A DNA stretch of 64,000 nt from CAVVTR01 sp963751245 (GCA_963751245.1 CAVVTR010000007.1:248001-312000); one strand, 5' to 3'; positions 25,291 to 34,400 are shown, numbered from the stretch's first letter. The notes: a model not told the origin generated them from the letters alone. Translations and numbers: made by a program.

Positions 25291-26676
25291 ATGAAGAAGG
25301 TTCCCGATGTCTTTGTGATCGTCTTCGCATTGATCGTGCTCGCCGCGGTGTCCACCTGGGTGCTGCCCGGCGGCACGTACCAGCGCCGGACGGAGAAGGT
25401 CGGCGAGTCCACCCGGCAGGTCGTGATCCCGGGCTCGTTCACCACGGAGCCCGCCAACGCCCAGACGTTCGCGGTGTTCACGGCGCCCATCAAGGGGTTC
25501 GAGCGGCTCGCCGCGATCATCGTGTTCATCTTCGTGGTCGGCGGGTCGTTCACCATCCTCAACGACACCGGGGCCATCGCGGCGGGGATCCACCAGCTCG
25601 TGCGAATGCTGGAGGGGCGGGAGTTCCTCGTCATCCCCATCGTGATGACGTTCTTCTCCTTCTTCGGGTCGGCGTTCGGCATGTCCGAGGAGGCCATGCC
25701 GTTCGTGCTGATCTTCGTGCCGCTCGCCATCGCGCTCGGGTACGACTCCATCGTCGGCATCTCGCTGTCGTTCGTGGCCGCCGGGGTCGGGTTCGCCGGC
25801 GCGTTCATCAACCCCTTCACCCTGCAGATCGCCCAGGGCATCGCCGGGGTCCCGCTGCTGTCGGGGATGGGCTACCGCATCATCGTCTGGGTGCTCGTCA
25901 CCGCCTTCGCCATCACCTGGGTGATGATCTACGCGGCCCGCATCAAGGCCGACCCGCGGCGCAGCCCCATGTACGACCTCGACCGGGCCCGCCGCGAGGA
26001 GATCCTGGCGAAGCAGGCCGAGCACGCCCACTTCACGGTGCGGCACGGTCTGAGCCTGCTGATCCTGCTGGCCGGCATCGTCGGCATGATCGTCGGCGTG
26101 ACGGTCTTCCAGTGGTACATCGTCGAGCTTGGCGGGCTGTTCTTCGCCATGGGCCTGGCGGCCGGCATCGTCTCCGGGATGGGCCCCAACGAGCTGGCCA
26201 GGTCGTTCATCGCCGGCGCCAAGGACATCGCCGGCGCCGCGCTCATCGTCGCCTTCGCCGGCGGCATCATCGTCATCCTCGAGGACGGCCACGTGATGGA
26301 CACCATCCTCCACGGCATGGCGGCCGTCACCGGCAACCTGCACAAGCTGGTCGCCGCCGACGTGATGTACGGCGCCCAGATGCTCATCAACTTCTTCATC
26401 CCGTCGGGCTCCACCAAGGCCGCGCTGACCATGCCGCTGATGGCGCCGCTGGCCGACCTCTCCGGGCTGACCCGGCAGACGGCGGTGCTCGCCTACCAGT
26501 TCGGCGACGGCTTCACCAACATGATCATCCCCACCTCGGGGGTGACGGTGGGCACCCTGGCCATGGCCAAGGTTCCTTTCGAGCGCTGGTTCAAGTGGCA
26601 GTGGCCGATGCAGGTGGCGTTCTTCTTCATCTCCCTGGCGCTGCTGGTGTGGCCGGTGCTCACCAACTGGCACTGA
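25291..26676 (+). CDS. YfcC-family (DcuC/ArsB-type) carrier
   Basis: A 461-residue inner-membrane carrier with about 11-12 helices. N-terminal WVLPGGTYQRR after helix 1 and the mirrored half-repeats (GMSEEAMPFVLIFVPLA; FIPSGSTKAALTMPLMAPL) are features of the YfcC/C4-dicarboxylate anaerobic carrier family. Family members are thought to move small peptides, arginine/ornithine or dicarboxylates; the substrate here is not fixed by sequence. Position after an acyl-CoA dehydrogenase and facing a secreted amidase suggests uptake of amino-acid-derived compounds. Confidence 0.88.
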   Translation: MKKVPDVFVIVFALIVLAAVSTWVLPGGTYQRRTEKVGESTRQVVIPGSFTTEPANAQTFAVFTAPIKGFERLAAIIVFIFVVGGSFTILNDTGAIAAGIHQLVRMLEGREFLVIPIVMTFFSFFGSAFGMSEEAMPFVLIFVPLAIALGYDSIVGISLSFVAAGVGFAGAFINPFTLQIAQGIAGVPLLSGMGYRIIVWVLVTAFAITWVMIYAARIKADPRRSPMYDLDRARREEILAKQAEHAHFTVRHGLSLLILLAGIVGMIVGVTVFQWYIVELGGLFFAMGLAAGIVSGMGPNELARSFIAGAKDIAGAALIVAFAGGIIVILEDGHVMDTILHGMAAVTGNLHKLVAADVMYGAQMLINFFIPSGSTKAALTMPLMAPLADLSGLTRQTAVLAYQFGDGFTNMIIPTSGVTVGTLAMAKVPFERWFKWQWPMQVAFFFISLALLVWPVLTNWH

Positions 26677-26697
26677 GGGCGGGAACCCGGGAACGGT

Positions 26698-27927
26698 TCA
26701 CAGTCCGGCCGCCGCGCAGGCCTCCGGGTAGCGCTCGCGCAGCCGGCTGATCACCAGGTCCTCGGCCTCGCGCTCCACCCGGACGAGGCCGGCCGTTCCC
26801 GGCGGCAGCGCCCGGAGCAGGGCGTCGGTGTGGCGCAGCACGGCCTCCTCGATGTCCGGAAGCACCTGCAGGAGCCCGTTTCCCGCGCGGTTGGCCACGG
26901 GGGCGAGGTCCATGTAGCGGCCCCGTCCGCCCTTCGGGTACGGGAAGAGGCGCGCGAGCCAGCCGAGGGCGAACCGGTCGATGGGCGCGCCGTCGGCGCC
27001 GCCCACGGTGAGGCGGAGCCCGTCGGCGCCGGCCACGAACAGCGGCAGCGCCACCGAGCACAGCGGGTGGCCGAGCCGGGTCCACATGATCGTCCGCTCG
27101 GGCCCCTCCCCCTTGGCCGGTCCCTGGAAGACCACCGTGGAGGCCGCGCTGTCGCGGGTGACGCTGTCGTTCATGTAGAACATCCGCCGGTCGCGGGCAT
27201 CGGCGGGGAGCGTCCCCGCGAGGGGGTCGACGCCGGTCATGCCGTTGACCATGTCCCGGGAGGCGGTGGTCAGCAGCCAGTCCCGCCGGATGCCGCCGCC
27301 CGTGGCCTCCTCGTGGAACAGCGCGGCGACGCGGTCGAAGCGGATGTAGCCGGCACCCCCGGCCGGAGTGCCCGTGAAGGAGAAGTTGGTACGGACCAGG
27401 TAGCCCTCGGGGGCGACCCGGCGGTCGGAGGCGTCGAAGCGGGCGAAGGCGGCGTCGGAGGTCTCGAAGAACGCGGCGCCGCCCTGCGCGTCGATGACCC
27501 CGAAGTTGGCGCTCACCTTGCGGTGGCCCGTCGTGGATTCCAGCAGCTGCTGGAAGTCCGCCACGGTGGCGCACTCCCCCAGCGCACGGCGCATGAAGGC
27601 GCCCTCCTCGCCCTCCGTGGAGGGGTCGAAATCGGTGGGCAGGTTGTAGGAGGCGGAGTTCATGATGCAGAACCCGGCCTCGTTGGCGCCCGCCCACACA
27701 TCGGCTCCGTCGGCGTCACCGGTGTTGGCGATGCCGAGGAAGGCGAAGCGCGGGCCCTCGAACGCCATGACCCGGTTGGCCGCCGTGTCCGTGTCACGGT
27801 TCTTCCACAGCAGCGGACGGCCGTCCGGGGTGGCGTCGCCGGAGACGACGGCAACGGAGCACGGCGCCGCCACGCTGGCGGCAAGCAGGAGCGCGGTGGT
27901 GGTGAGGAACGTCGCTGTTCGCTTCAA
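26698..27927 (-). CDS. Secreted C45-type Ntn amidohydrolase
   Basis: A 409-residue exported protein related to the isopenicillin-N acyltransferase/carcinine hydrolase (C45) group. The signal peptide appears to end just before a cysteine (VAAPCSVAVVSG), so cleavage would expose Cys as the N-terminal nucleophile. It is followed by DGRPLLWKNRDTD, the Asn/Arg/Asp pattern of the Ntn fold. These enzymes cleave linear amides such as acyl amino acids or beta-alanyl conjugates. The start is TTG, supported by GAGAGGTG about five bases upstream. It is divergent from the GntR gene and may be regulated by it. Confidence 0.78.
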   Translation of the reverse strand: MKRTATFLTTTALLLAASVAAPCSVAVVSGDATPDGRPLLWKNRDTDTAANRVMAFEGPRFAFLGIANTGDADGADVWAGANEAGFCIMNSASYNLPTDFDPSTEGEEGAFMRRALGECATVADFQQLLESTTGHRKVSANFGVIDAQGGAAFFETSDAAFARFDASDRRVAPEGYLVRTNFSFTGTPAGGAGYIRFDRVAALFHEEATGGGIRRDWLLTTASRDMVNGMTGVDPLAGTLPADARDRRMFYMNDSVTRDSAASTVVFQGPAKGEGPERTIMWTRLGHPLCSVALPLFVAGADGLRLTVGGADGAPIDRFALGWLARLFPYPKGGRGRYMDLAPVANRAGNGLLQVLPDIEEAVLRHTDALLRALPPGTAGLVRVEREAEDLVISRLRERYPEACAAAGL

Positions 27928-28024
27928 GAGGCACCTCTCTGGTCGGGCCGGCGCGCCGGACGTTGCCGCCGCGGGCGGTGAAGGGTCCCGGGCCGCGTGA
28001 CGGAGCCCCCTTGACGCCGGAGGT

Positions 28025-28080
28025 TTGTTTGGGTAGTGTAACACCAGGGTTGATTTTATATCTAATATCGGAATCGAGGC
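28025..28080 (+). promoter_or_regulatory. AT-rich promoter/operator region of the gntR gene
   Basis: An AT-rich island between the divergent C45 and gntR genes. It contains the palindrome GTGTAACAC (28036-28044). Within it TAGTGTAACAC matches the FadR-type consensus TnGTnnnACnA at all but the last position. Downstream are TATATC and TAATAT, which are possible -10 boxes. Binding of the adjacent regulator here is an inference. Confidence 0.35.
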
Positions 28081-28087
28081 AACGCCC

Positions 28088-28768
28088 TTGGAAGACCCAA
28101 GCCCCACGCCGCAGCAGCTCCCCCAGTGGATCGCGCAGCGTCTGCGCCTGGACATCCTCGAGGGCAAGCTGAAGCCCGGCGCCTGGCTGCGCCAGGAGCA
28201 CCTCGCCCAGGAGCACGGCGTGAGCCAGATGCCGGTCCGGGAGGCCCTGAAGCAGCTGGCGGCAGAGGGGCTCGTGGAGCACATCCCCTACCGCGGCGTC
28301 CGCGTGGTGACGTTCACCCAGGCGGACATCGAGGACCTCTACGCCTGCCGCGCGTTCCTCGAGGGCATGGCCGCGCGGTGGGCGGCCAGGAACGTCACGT
28401 CCGAGGAGCTGCGGGAGCTCGGCGAGCTCCAGGACCGCATGCGCGAGTGCGCCGGCCCGAGCCGGCTCGCCGAGTACCGGCAGCTCAACCGGCGCTTCCA
28501 CGGCATCGTCTTCGCCGCCAGCCGGCGCGCCTACCTGGTCCGGACGCTGAGCCAGCTCTGGGAAGCGTTCCCGACGATGCTGTGGAGCAACTTCCCGCAG
28601 ACGGCCGCCGGCGCCTCCCCCGAACGGGAGGCCAGCGACATCGCAGAGCACGACGCGATCCTCGCCGCGCTGGCGTCGGGGGATCCCGAAGCGTCGGAGC
28701 GGGCGGTCCGCCTCCACGTCGAGGAGGCCGCCCGGCAGCTCGAGGAAACGCTGCGAAAGGAGGCGTGA
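28088..28768 (+). CDS. GntR-family regulator with FCD domain
   Basis: A 226-residue transcription factor. The N-terminal winged helix (about residues 10-78) reads ILEGKLKPGAWLRQEHLAQEHGVSQMPVREALKQLAAEGLV, the typical GntR DNA-binding domain. The C-terminal all-helical FCD domain (about 85-222) contains the metal/ligand histidines expected in FadR/VanR-type proteins (DLYACRAFLEG; RFHGIVF; EHDAILAAL; LHVEEA). Such regulators usually sense carboxylic acids and repress neighbouring catabolic genes. TTG start with GAGG eight bases upstream. The likely targets are its own gene, the divergent amidase and the downstream receptor. Confidence 0.92.
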   Translation: MEDPSPTPQQLPQWIAQRLRLDILEGKLKPGAWLRQEHLAQEHGVSQMPVREALKQLAAEGLVEHIPYRGVRVVTFTQADIEDLYACRAFLEGMAARWAARNVTSEELRELGELQDRMRECAGPSRLAEYRQLNRRFHGIVFAASRRAYLVRTLSQLWEAFPTMLWSNFPQTAAGASPEREASDIAEHDAILAALASGDPEASERAVRLHVEEAARQLEETLRKEA

Positions 28769-28928
28769 GAGGAGGGAGACAGCGATGCCGTAGGGCCGTC
28801 GGCGCGCCCGCGTTCTCGCGCGGGGCACGACGGACCGCCAGGGAGGGAAGCCAGCCCGTCGGGCATCCGGCAGAACGACATCGGGGCGCCGCCGCACATG
28901 GACGGTGCACCTTGGCAAGGGAGGAAGG

Positions 28929-31700
28929 ATGAGACGAAGGATCTTCATCGCGGCATCGCTTGCGCTCCTGGTCGCCCTGGGCGTGGCGAGCCAGGCGGCG
29001 GCCCAGAGCACCACCACCGGTAGTATCCGCGGCACCGTCACCGACTCCGAGGGGGGGGTGCTGCCGGGCGCTACGGTCACGGCGACCTCCGACGCCCTGG
29101 TGGCCGGAAGGCTCACCGCCGTCACCGACCAGCGTGGGCTGTACCGCTTCCCCGCTCTCCCCCCCGGGATCTACGTCATCGAGGTGACCCTTCCCGGGTT
29201 CCGGACGGTCCGCCAGGAGAACGTGCGGGTGACCATCACGCAGACGCTGAACGTGGACCTGCAGATGGCCGTGGCGACGGTGGCCGAGGAGATCACCGTG
29301 GTGGCCGAGGCGCCCACCGTGAGCACGGTCTCCAACAACGTGACCTCCACGCTCACCACCGAGTATCTGGACCGTCAGCCTCTGCCGCGCAACGTGAACG
29401 CCCTCATCAACTACGCCCCCGGCGTCAACTCCTCCAGGGCGTATGGCGCCACCGAGGAGCGCGACAACGCCTACAACCTGGACGGCGTCGACATCTCCGA
29501 CCCCGGCTCGGGCGAGCACTGGCTGCTGCCCAACTTCGACTGGCTGCAGGAGGTGCAGGTGTCGGGTCTCGGCGCGGCCGCCGAGTACGGCGGCTTCACC
29601 GGCGCCGTCTTCAACCTGGTCACCAAGTCCGGCGGGAACACCTTCCACGGCGACGCGTCCGTCTACTACACCGGCGACCTGTTCGGCCGCAACCTCGTGG
29701 CCCGCAACGCGCCCACCGGTGGCGACGTCTCCCTGCAGCCCTCCAGGCTCGCTTCCGACACCGACGTCAGCCTGAGCCTGGGCGGAGCGATCAAGCGCGA
29801 CGTCCTGTGGTACTTCGTCTCGGGCGAGGAGCGCCGCACCGACGAGGAGCCCTTCCAGCCCGCCGAGATCGTCGCCTTCGAGTCGGCGCGCAACAGCTAC
29901 TCCAAGCTGTCCCGCTACCTCGCCAAGCTCACCTACCAGATGAACCCCGCGAACCGCTTCGTCGCCCTGGCCGACTACGACGGCAAGTACGAGGACCGCC
30001 GCGGCCTCGACTACCAGACCCTGGCCAGCGCCGCCCAGAAGCAGGAGTCGCCCAACTACTCCTACAGCCTGATGTGGGACTCCGTCGTCAACGCGGCGAA
30101 CTTCTTCTCGATGAAGTTCACCGGCTTCACCGGTAAGGACGACCGGCTGCCCTACAACGGCCTCGACACGCCGGGGCACATCGACGCCAACACGGGTTAC
30201 GCCTGGGGCAACTACAACTACGACTGGAAGTACCGCCCGAAGCGCTGGTCCGTGGACGTGTCCTGGAACCTGTTCGCCGACTCCCTCTTCGGCGGCGGCG
30301 ACAGCCACTCCTTCAAGTTCGGGGCGAACTACGAGCGCGGCACGGTGTCCGAGACGCGGGTCCGCACCGGCGGGTTCACCTACTACGACGACTCCTACTA
30401 CTGCGACTCCATCGACGAGTACTTCACCGACCCGTTCTGCGGCGTCTACTCCACCGACGTCGGCAACGAGATCCACCTGCGCTCCAAGCAGACCGGCATC
30501 AACCTGTACGCCCAGGACTCGATGCGCCTCGAGCGCCTCACCATCAACTACGGGGTCCGCTACACCCACTACAAGGCCGGCTTCGACAACGTCAGCGGCG
30601 ATCCCTACGACGTGGACATGGTCGCTCCCCGCATCGGCGTGGTGTGGGACGTGAGAGGAAACGGCAGGACCGCCCTGAAGGCTCACTACGGCCGCTACTA
30701 CGAGGGCCTGTACGCCTACCTCTACGACCGCTACGACAAGGCCGGCGTGTTCACTCCGTACTCGTACTGCGACTACGACTTCGACACCGGCGCCTACGAC
30801 ATCTGCGGCGTCCTCTCCACCAACTCCGCGGCGATGGACTCCAACATCAAGCACCCCTACACGGACCAGGTCGTGGTGACCCTCGAGCAGCAGGTGGGCA
30901 ACGACTCCATGGTCGGGGTCGACTACATCGTCCGGCGCTCCCGGGATCTCATCGCCATGGTCAACACGAACAACGACTACGAGGATCTCCAGGCGCCGGA
31001 CAATCCTCTGACCGGGGCGCCGCTGCCGTTCTACGACCTGCAGACGCCGCCCTCCTACCTGCTGACCAACCCCTCCGGGGCCTACCGGGACTACGACGCG
31101 GTGATGCTCCGCTTCCAGAAGCGCTACAGCTACGGCTGGCTCCTCGACGCCTCGCTGGTCTACGCCGATCTCGAGGGCAACACCTACTCCTCCGACGGAT
31201 ACGCCTCGGAGTGGTCGGACCTCAACGGCCGCACCAACGCCAGCGGCAGGCTCCCCGGCTACAACAAGTGGGAGTTCAAGCTCTCCGGCTCGGTGGACCT
31301 GCCCTACGAGTTCCAGGCCAGCGCCTACTACACCTACCTGTCCGGCGAGTACTGGACCCCGCAGGTGCAGATCCGCGGCCTCTACGAGAACGGCCGCCCC
31401 TACGTCTACATGGAGCAGCGAGGCGCGGAGAAGCTGCCCTCCCGCAGCGTCGTCGATCTCCGTCTCGCCAAGGTCTTCAAGCTCGGCGGCGGCACGCGGC
31501 TCAACCTCTTCGTGGACGCCTTCAACGTCTTCAACTCCGAGACCGTGACCGGCGTCAACTCCACGTGGGGCCGCTACTACTACGACTATCCGAATCCGCC
31601 CGCGGCGGACGGCTGGGACGGTCCGCGCAGCGGTTACAAGGTGCCACTCTCCATCGAGGCTCCCCGGGAGATCCGTCTCGGGGCGCGCCTCTCCTTCTGA
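28929..31700 (+). CDS. Oar-like TonB-dependent outer-membrane receptor
   Basis: A 923-residue outer-membrane protein. A signal peptide (about 1-26) is followed by a carboxypeptidase-regulatory-like domain (about 30-110: GSIRGTVTDSEGGVLPGATV). Then come the plug region (about 120-250: LPRNVNALINYAPGV; YNLDGVDISDP; GGFTGAVFNLVTKSGGN) and a long beta barrel ending in the aromatic signature RLGARLSF. Proteins of this build are very numerous in Acidobacteriota and import large nutrients using TonB energy. The ligand is unknown. ATG with GGGAGGAAGG upstream. It is followed by a strong terminator and then the cyanophycinase gene. Confidence 0.93.
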   Translation: MRRRIFIAASLALLVALGVASQAAAQSTTTGSIRGTVTDSEGGVLPGATVTATSDALVAGRLTAVTDQRGLYRFPALPPGIYVIEVTLPGFRTVRQENVRVTITQTLNVDLQMAVATVAEEITVVAEAPTVSTVSNNVTSTLTTEYLDRQPLPRNVNALINYAPGVNSSRAYGATEERDNAYNLDGVDISDPGSGEHWLLPNFDWLQEVQVSGLGAAAEYGGFTGAVFNLVTKSGGNTFHGDASVYYTGDLFGRNLVARNAPTGGDVSLQPSRLASDTDVSLSLGGAIKRDVLWYFVSGEERRTDEEPFQPAEIVAFESARNSYSKLSRYLAKLTYQMNPANRFVALADYDGKYEDRRGLDYQTLASAAQKQESPNYSYSLMWDSVVNAANFFSMKFTGFTGKDDRLPYNGLDTPGHIDANTGYAWGNYNYDWKYRPKRWSVDVSWNLFADSLFGGGDSHSFKFGANYERGTVSETRVRTGGFTYYDDSYYCDSIDEYFTDPFCGVYSTDVGNEIHLRSKQTGINLYAQDSMRLERLTINYGVRYTHYKAGFDNVSGDPYDVDMVAPRIGVVWDVRGNGRTALKAHYGRYYEGLYAYLYDRYDKAGVFTPYSYCDYDFDTGAYDICGVLSTNSAAMDSNIKHPYTDQVVVTLEQQVGNDSMVGVDYIVRRSRDLIAMVNTNNDYEDLQAPDNPLTGAPLPFYDLQTPPSYLLTNPSGAYRDYDAVMLRFQKRYSYGWLLDASLVYADLEGNTYSSDGYASEWSDLNGRTNASGRLPGYNKWEFKLSGSVDLPYEFQASAYYTYLSGEYWTPQVQIRGLYENGRPYVYMEQRGAEKLPSRSVVDLRLAKVFKLGGGTRLNLFVDAFNVFNSETVTGVNSTWGRYYYDYPNPPAADGWDGPRSGYKVPLSIEAPREIRLGARLSF

Positions 31701-31705
31701 CCCTC

Positions 31706-31742
31706 GGTGGGGCGGCGCCGCCGCCGCCCCACCACCCTTTTT
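31706..31742 (+). terminator. Intrinsic terminator after the receptor gene
   Basis: A perfect 12-base stem (GGTGGGGCGGCG pairing with CGCCGCCCCACC) with a 4-base loop, followed by ACCC and five T. It is the clearest Rho-independent terminator in the window, placed between the receptor and the cyanophycinase. Confidence 0.85.
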
Positions 31743-31759
31743 GTCCCAGGAGGTCCCTC

Positions 31760-32623
31760 ATGCTCGCAAGGCTCGTGTGCGCCGCCGGCCTGCTCCTCTC
31801 TCCCGGCCTCCTCGCCGCCGCGGAGCCGGTCCACGGCAACCTCGTCCTCATCGGCGGCGGCCACCGGCCCCGTGGGGTGATGGACAAGTTCATCGCCCTC
31901 GCAGGCGGTCGCGCCGCTCCCATCGTCGTCATCCCCACGGCGTCCGGCCTGCCCGACACGGGAGCCGTCACCGTCGCGGAGCTCGCGAAGGATTACGGCT
32001 GCACGGACGTGACCGCCTTGGAGATCCACGGCCGCGAGGACGCGCTCCGTCCCGAGTCCGCCGAGGCCATCCGGCAGGCGGCAGGCATCTACTTCACCGG
32101 CGGCGACCAGCGCCGCATCATGGACGCCTTCGGCGGCACACCGGCCGAGACGGCGCTGCAGGAGGCCTATCGAGGGGGAGCGGTCGTGGCGGGAACCTCC
32201 GCTGGCACGGCGTGCCAGAGCCCTCTGATGATCACCGGCGACGGCGACTTCCAGGTCATCACCGCGGACAACGTGCAGCTCCGGCCTGGACTGGGTCTGT
32301 TCGGGGGCGTCATCGTCGACCAGCACTTCGTCAAGAGGCAGCGGGAGAACCGCCTGATCTCGGTGGTCCTGGAGCACCCGGAGCTCCTCGGTGTCGGCAT
32401 CGACGAGTCCACCGCCGTCTGGGTGAAGCCCGGCCGTACCTTCGAGGTGCTCGGCGAGGGCTGGGTGATGGTCCTGGACGCCGCCCGCGCCACGGTGACC
32501 CGCCGTTCCGCGGTCGGGGGCGACCACCTGGGCGTCCACGGGCTCCGGGTGGACATCCTGCAGCCGGGCGAGCGGTACGACCTCGAGCGGCGCGCCGTTC
32601 TGGAGCCGGCCGCGGCCCGCTGA
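31760..32623 (+). CDS. Secreted cyanophycinase-like peptidase (S51)
   Basis: A 287-residue protein with a signal peptide (about 1-21), related to cyanophycinase. Cyanophycinase cuts the Asp-Arg polymer cyanophycin into beta-Asp-Arg dipeptides. The family motifs are present: LIGGGHRPRG near the N-terminus, YFTGGDQRRI, and the nucleophile Ser147 in GTSAGTA. Export suggests it acts on external polymer or peptides, like extracellular CphE. AGGAGG precedes the ATG. Although a terminator lies just upstream, the spacing (60 bases after the receptor gene) suggests a shared function, with lower downstream expression or partial read-through. Confidence 0.88.
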   Translation: MLARLVCAAGLLLSPGLLAAAEPVHGNLVLIGGGHRPRGVMDKFIALAGGRAAPIVVIPTASGLPDTGAVTVAELAKDYGCTDVTALEIHGREDALRPESAEAIRQAAGIYFTGGDQRRIMDAFGGTPAETALQEAYRGGAVVAGTSAGTACQSPLMITGDGDFQVITADNVQLRPGLGLFGGVIVDQHFVKRQRENRLISVVLEHPELLGVGIDESTAVWVKPGRTFEVLGEGWVMVLDAARATVTRRSAVGGDHLGVHGLRVDILQPGERYDLERRAVLEPAAAR

Positions 32624-32673
32624 GCACCGGCCTCCCGCGGGCCTGCCGGGCCGGAGGCGGCGGGACACCGCGG

Positions 32674-32682
32674 TGCTATGCT
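32674..32682 (+). promoter_or_regulatory. Extended -10 promoter of the M20 peptidase
   Basis: TGC plus TATGCT, 20 bases before the ATG. The ribosome site GGGAGAG lies just after the predicted start of transcription. Confidence 0.4.
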
Positions 32683-32702
32683 CCGGCGACTGGGAGAGCA
32701 GC

Positions 32703-33917
32703 ATGGAGCAGCGTTTCGCGGACCTTCCCCCTGAGCTCATAAAGACCCTCGAGGCCTTCCTCGAGGAGGTGTGCGCCGTCTCCTCGGCCAGCGGCGACAC
32801 GGCGGGCCTCCGCCGGGTGGCGGAGCGGCTGCGGGACCGGTTCGCAGGGCTCGGGCTGGACGCGGAGATCACCGACGAGACCGACGACGCCGGAGAGGTC
32901 CAGCCGGTGCTGCTGGCCCGGGGGCCGGCCGCGAACGAGGGGCGCCACCTGCTTCTCGCCGGACACCTCGACACCGTGCTGCCGGCGGTGGAGCCCCGGC
33001 GGGAGGGCGCCGCGCTGGTTGCCACCGGCGCGCTGGACATGAAGGGCGGTCTCGTGGCCCTCGTGGGGGCGCTGGAGCTCCTGCGCCGGCGCGGTCGCAG
33101 CGCGCCGGACGATCTGCTGCTGGTGGCGGTGCCCGACGAGGAGGTCGGCGGGACCGTGTCCGTCCGCTCCATGCGCCGCTGGGGCGAGGGCGCCCGGGCG
33201 GCGTTGGTTCTGGAGCCGGGCGAGCCCGTGGCGGGCGGCGGCGAGACGCTGGTGGCGGGCCGGCGGGGCCTCATCGACTGGCGTCTCGAGGTCCACGGGC
33301 ACGCGTCGCACTCCGGCCTGGCCTACTGGGAGGGGCGGTCCGCCCTGGCCGCCGCCGCGTGGTGGTGCGCAGCGGCCCACGCCCTGTCGCGCCCGGGGCG
33401 GGGTGCCACCGTCAACGTCGGGCGGCTCCTTGCGGGGGACGCCGACTTCGTCGACAACCTCGCTCGTCACCACGAGCTGGTCGGTTCGAGGAGACGGCTC
33501 AACGTGGTCCCCGAGCGCGCCGTGGCCGAAGGGGAGGTGCGCTTCCTCGCCCCGTCCGGGGCGGACGAGAGCTACGGCGCGCTGGAGCGCCTCGCCCGCG
33601 AGGCCGAGGAGCGCTTCGGCGTGCGCGCCACCGTGAGCCGTGTGAACGAGATCGCTCCGGTGGACCCGGCGGGCCCCGGACGGGAGCTGGTGGACCGCGC
33701 CGTGGCCCTCGCCGCGGCCCGCGGATGGCACCTGGAGGTGGAGGAGGACCGCGGAGGAATCTCCTTCCCCAACTTCCTCGCGGCGCCGGGTCTCCCGGTC
33801 GTCGACGGTCTGGGCCCGGTGGGCCGCGGCATGCACACCCGGGACGAGGCCCTCGACCTCACCTCCCTCGCCCGTCGCGTCGTGCTCCTCGCCGACCTCC
33901 TCGCAACCCTCTCCTGA
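32703..33917 (+). CDS. M20 family zinc peptidase (carboxypeptidase G2/ArgE-like)
   Basis: A 404-residue cytoplasmic metallopeptidase. The two-zinc site is visible in order: LAGHLDTV (His, Asp), GALDMKGG (bridging Asp), PDEEVGG (catalytic Glu and ligand Glu), and a late His in GRGMHTRDE. The dimerisation domain between contains GHASHSG. M20 members release C-terminal Glu/Asp or deacylate amino acids. In this setting, splitting of dipeptides from the cyanophycinase is conceivable but not shown. The start is the ATG after GGGAGAG; the track frame extends further upstream without a ribosome site. Confidence 0.9.
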   Translation: MEQRFADLPPELIKTLEAFLEEVCAVSSASGDTAGLRRVAERLRDRFAGLGLDAEITDETDDAGEVQPVLLARGPAANEGRHLLLAGHLDTVLPAVEPRREGAALVATGALDMKGGLVALVGALELLRRRGRSAPDDLLLVAVPDEEVGGTVSVRSMRRWGEGARAALVLEPGEPVAGGGETLVAGRRGLIDWRLEVHGHASHSGLAYWEGRSALAAAAWWCAAAHALSRPGRGATVNVGRLLAGDADFVDNLARHHELVGSRRRLNVVPERAVAEGEVRFLAPSGADESYGALERLAREAEERFGVRATVSRVNEIAPVDPAGPGRELVDRAVALAAARGWHLEVEEDRGGISFPNFLAAPGLPVVDGLGPVGRGMHTRDEALDLTSLARRVVLLADLLATLS

Positions 33918-34028
33918 CCGGCCGAGCGCGGGCACGACGTCCCCCGTTCCGGAGCGCGTTCCGGCAACGTCCCGCGTCACCGCGGCCTCCCCGGCAGGCC
34001 GGTTCCACGGCCGCCTCCCGCCAGCCGG

Positions 34029-34074
34029 GAAGCGAGGCGGAATTCACTTCCGCCGAGCGCGGGGGTCGGGGGGC
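34029..34074 (+). repeat. Direct repeat A, copy 1
   Basis: 46 bases, repeated at 34311-34357 with one substitution and one inserted C. It contains the small inverted repeat GCGGAA/TTCCGC around TTCAC, so each copy can form a hairpin. Confidence 0.8.
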
Positions 34075-34197
34075 CTCCTCGCGGAGGCGTGGGCGGGCGG
34101 CGAGACGCGGCCTGAGCCACCGTCGGCCGAGGCGACGGGTGGTGGGTTGGAGGCTGGCTTCCGCGGCCGCGTGAGCAGCGCGGGATTCAGCCCGTCA

Positions 34198-34233
34198 TCA
34201 GCGGCGGTGGCGTGGGCGGGGGGCCGCTGGGCC
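34198..34233 (+). repeat. Direct repeat B, copy 1
   Basis: 36 bases, identical to 34359-34394. In copy 1 repeat B lies 123 bases after repeat A; in copy 2 only one base separates them. Confidence 0.8.
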
Positions 34234-34310
34234 GCAGCGTGCCGCCGCCGAGGAGGCCTTCGCAGAACCGGGGGCTCGCGGGTCGGGAGGGGGGTGGGCT
34301 GGAGGAGGGA

Positions 34311-34357
34311 GAAGCGAAGCGGAATTCACTTCCGCCGAGCGCGGGGGCTCGGGGGGC
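34311..34357 (+). repeat. Direct repeat A, copy 2
   Basis: Second copy of the 46-47 base repeat, including the GCGGAA/TTCCGC hairpin core. It lies about 50 bases beyond the 3' end of tmRNA. Confidence 0.8.
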
Positions 34358-34358
34358 T

Positions 34359-34394
34359 TCAGCGGCGGTGGCGTGGGCGGGGGGCCGCTGGGCC
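34359..34394 (+). repeat. Direct repeat B, copy 2
   Basis: Exact second copy of the 36-base repeat, overlapping the hairpin next to the tmRNA 3' end. Confidence 0.8.
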
Positions 34395-34400
34395 CCCCGC
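34377..34400 (-). terminator. Strong GC hairpin just after the tmRNA 3' end
   Basis: A perfect 10-base stem (GCGGGGGGCC with GGCCCCCCGC) and a 4-base loop, seven bases beyond the CCA end of tmRNA. No T-run follows, so termination or 3'-end protection is likely but not certain. The same stem recurs at 53419-53443. Confidence 0.5.

Noticed and set aside
21933..25841. Minus-strand open frame of 1302 codons
   Set aside because: It runs antisense through the MFS, acyl-CoA dehydrogenase and carrier genes and reads as His/Gly/Asp-rich nonsense. It is another GC-driven shadow.
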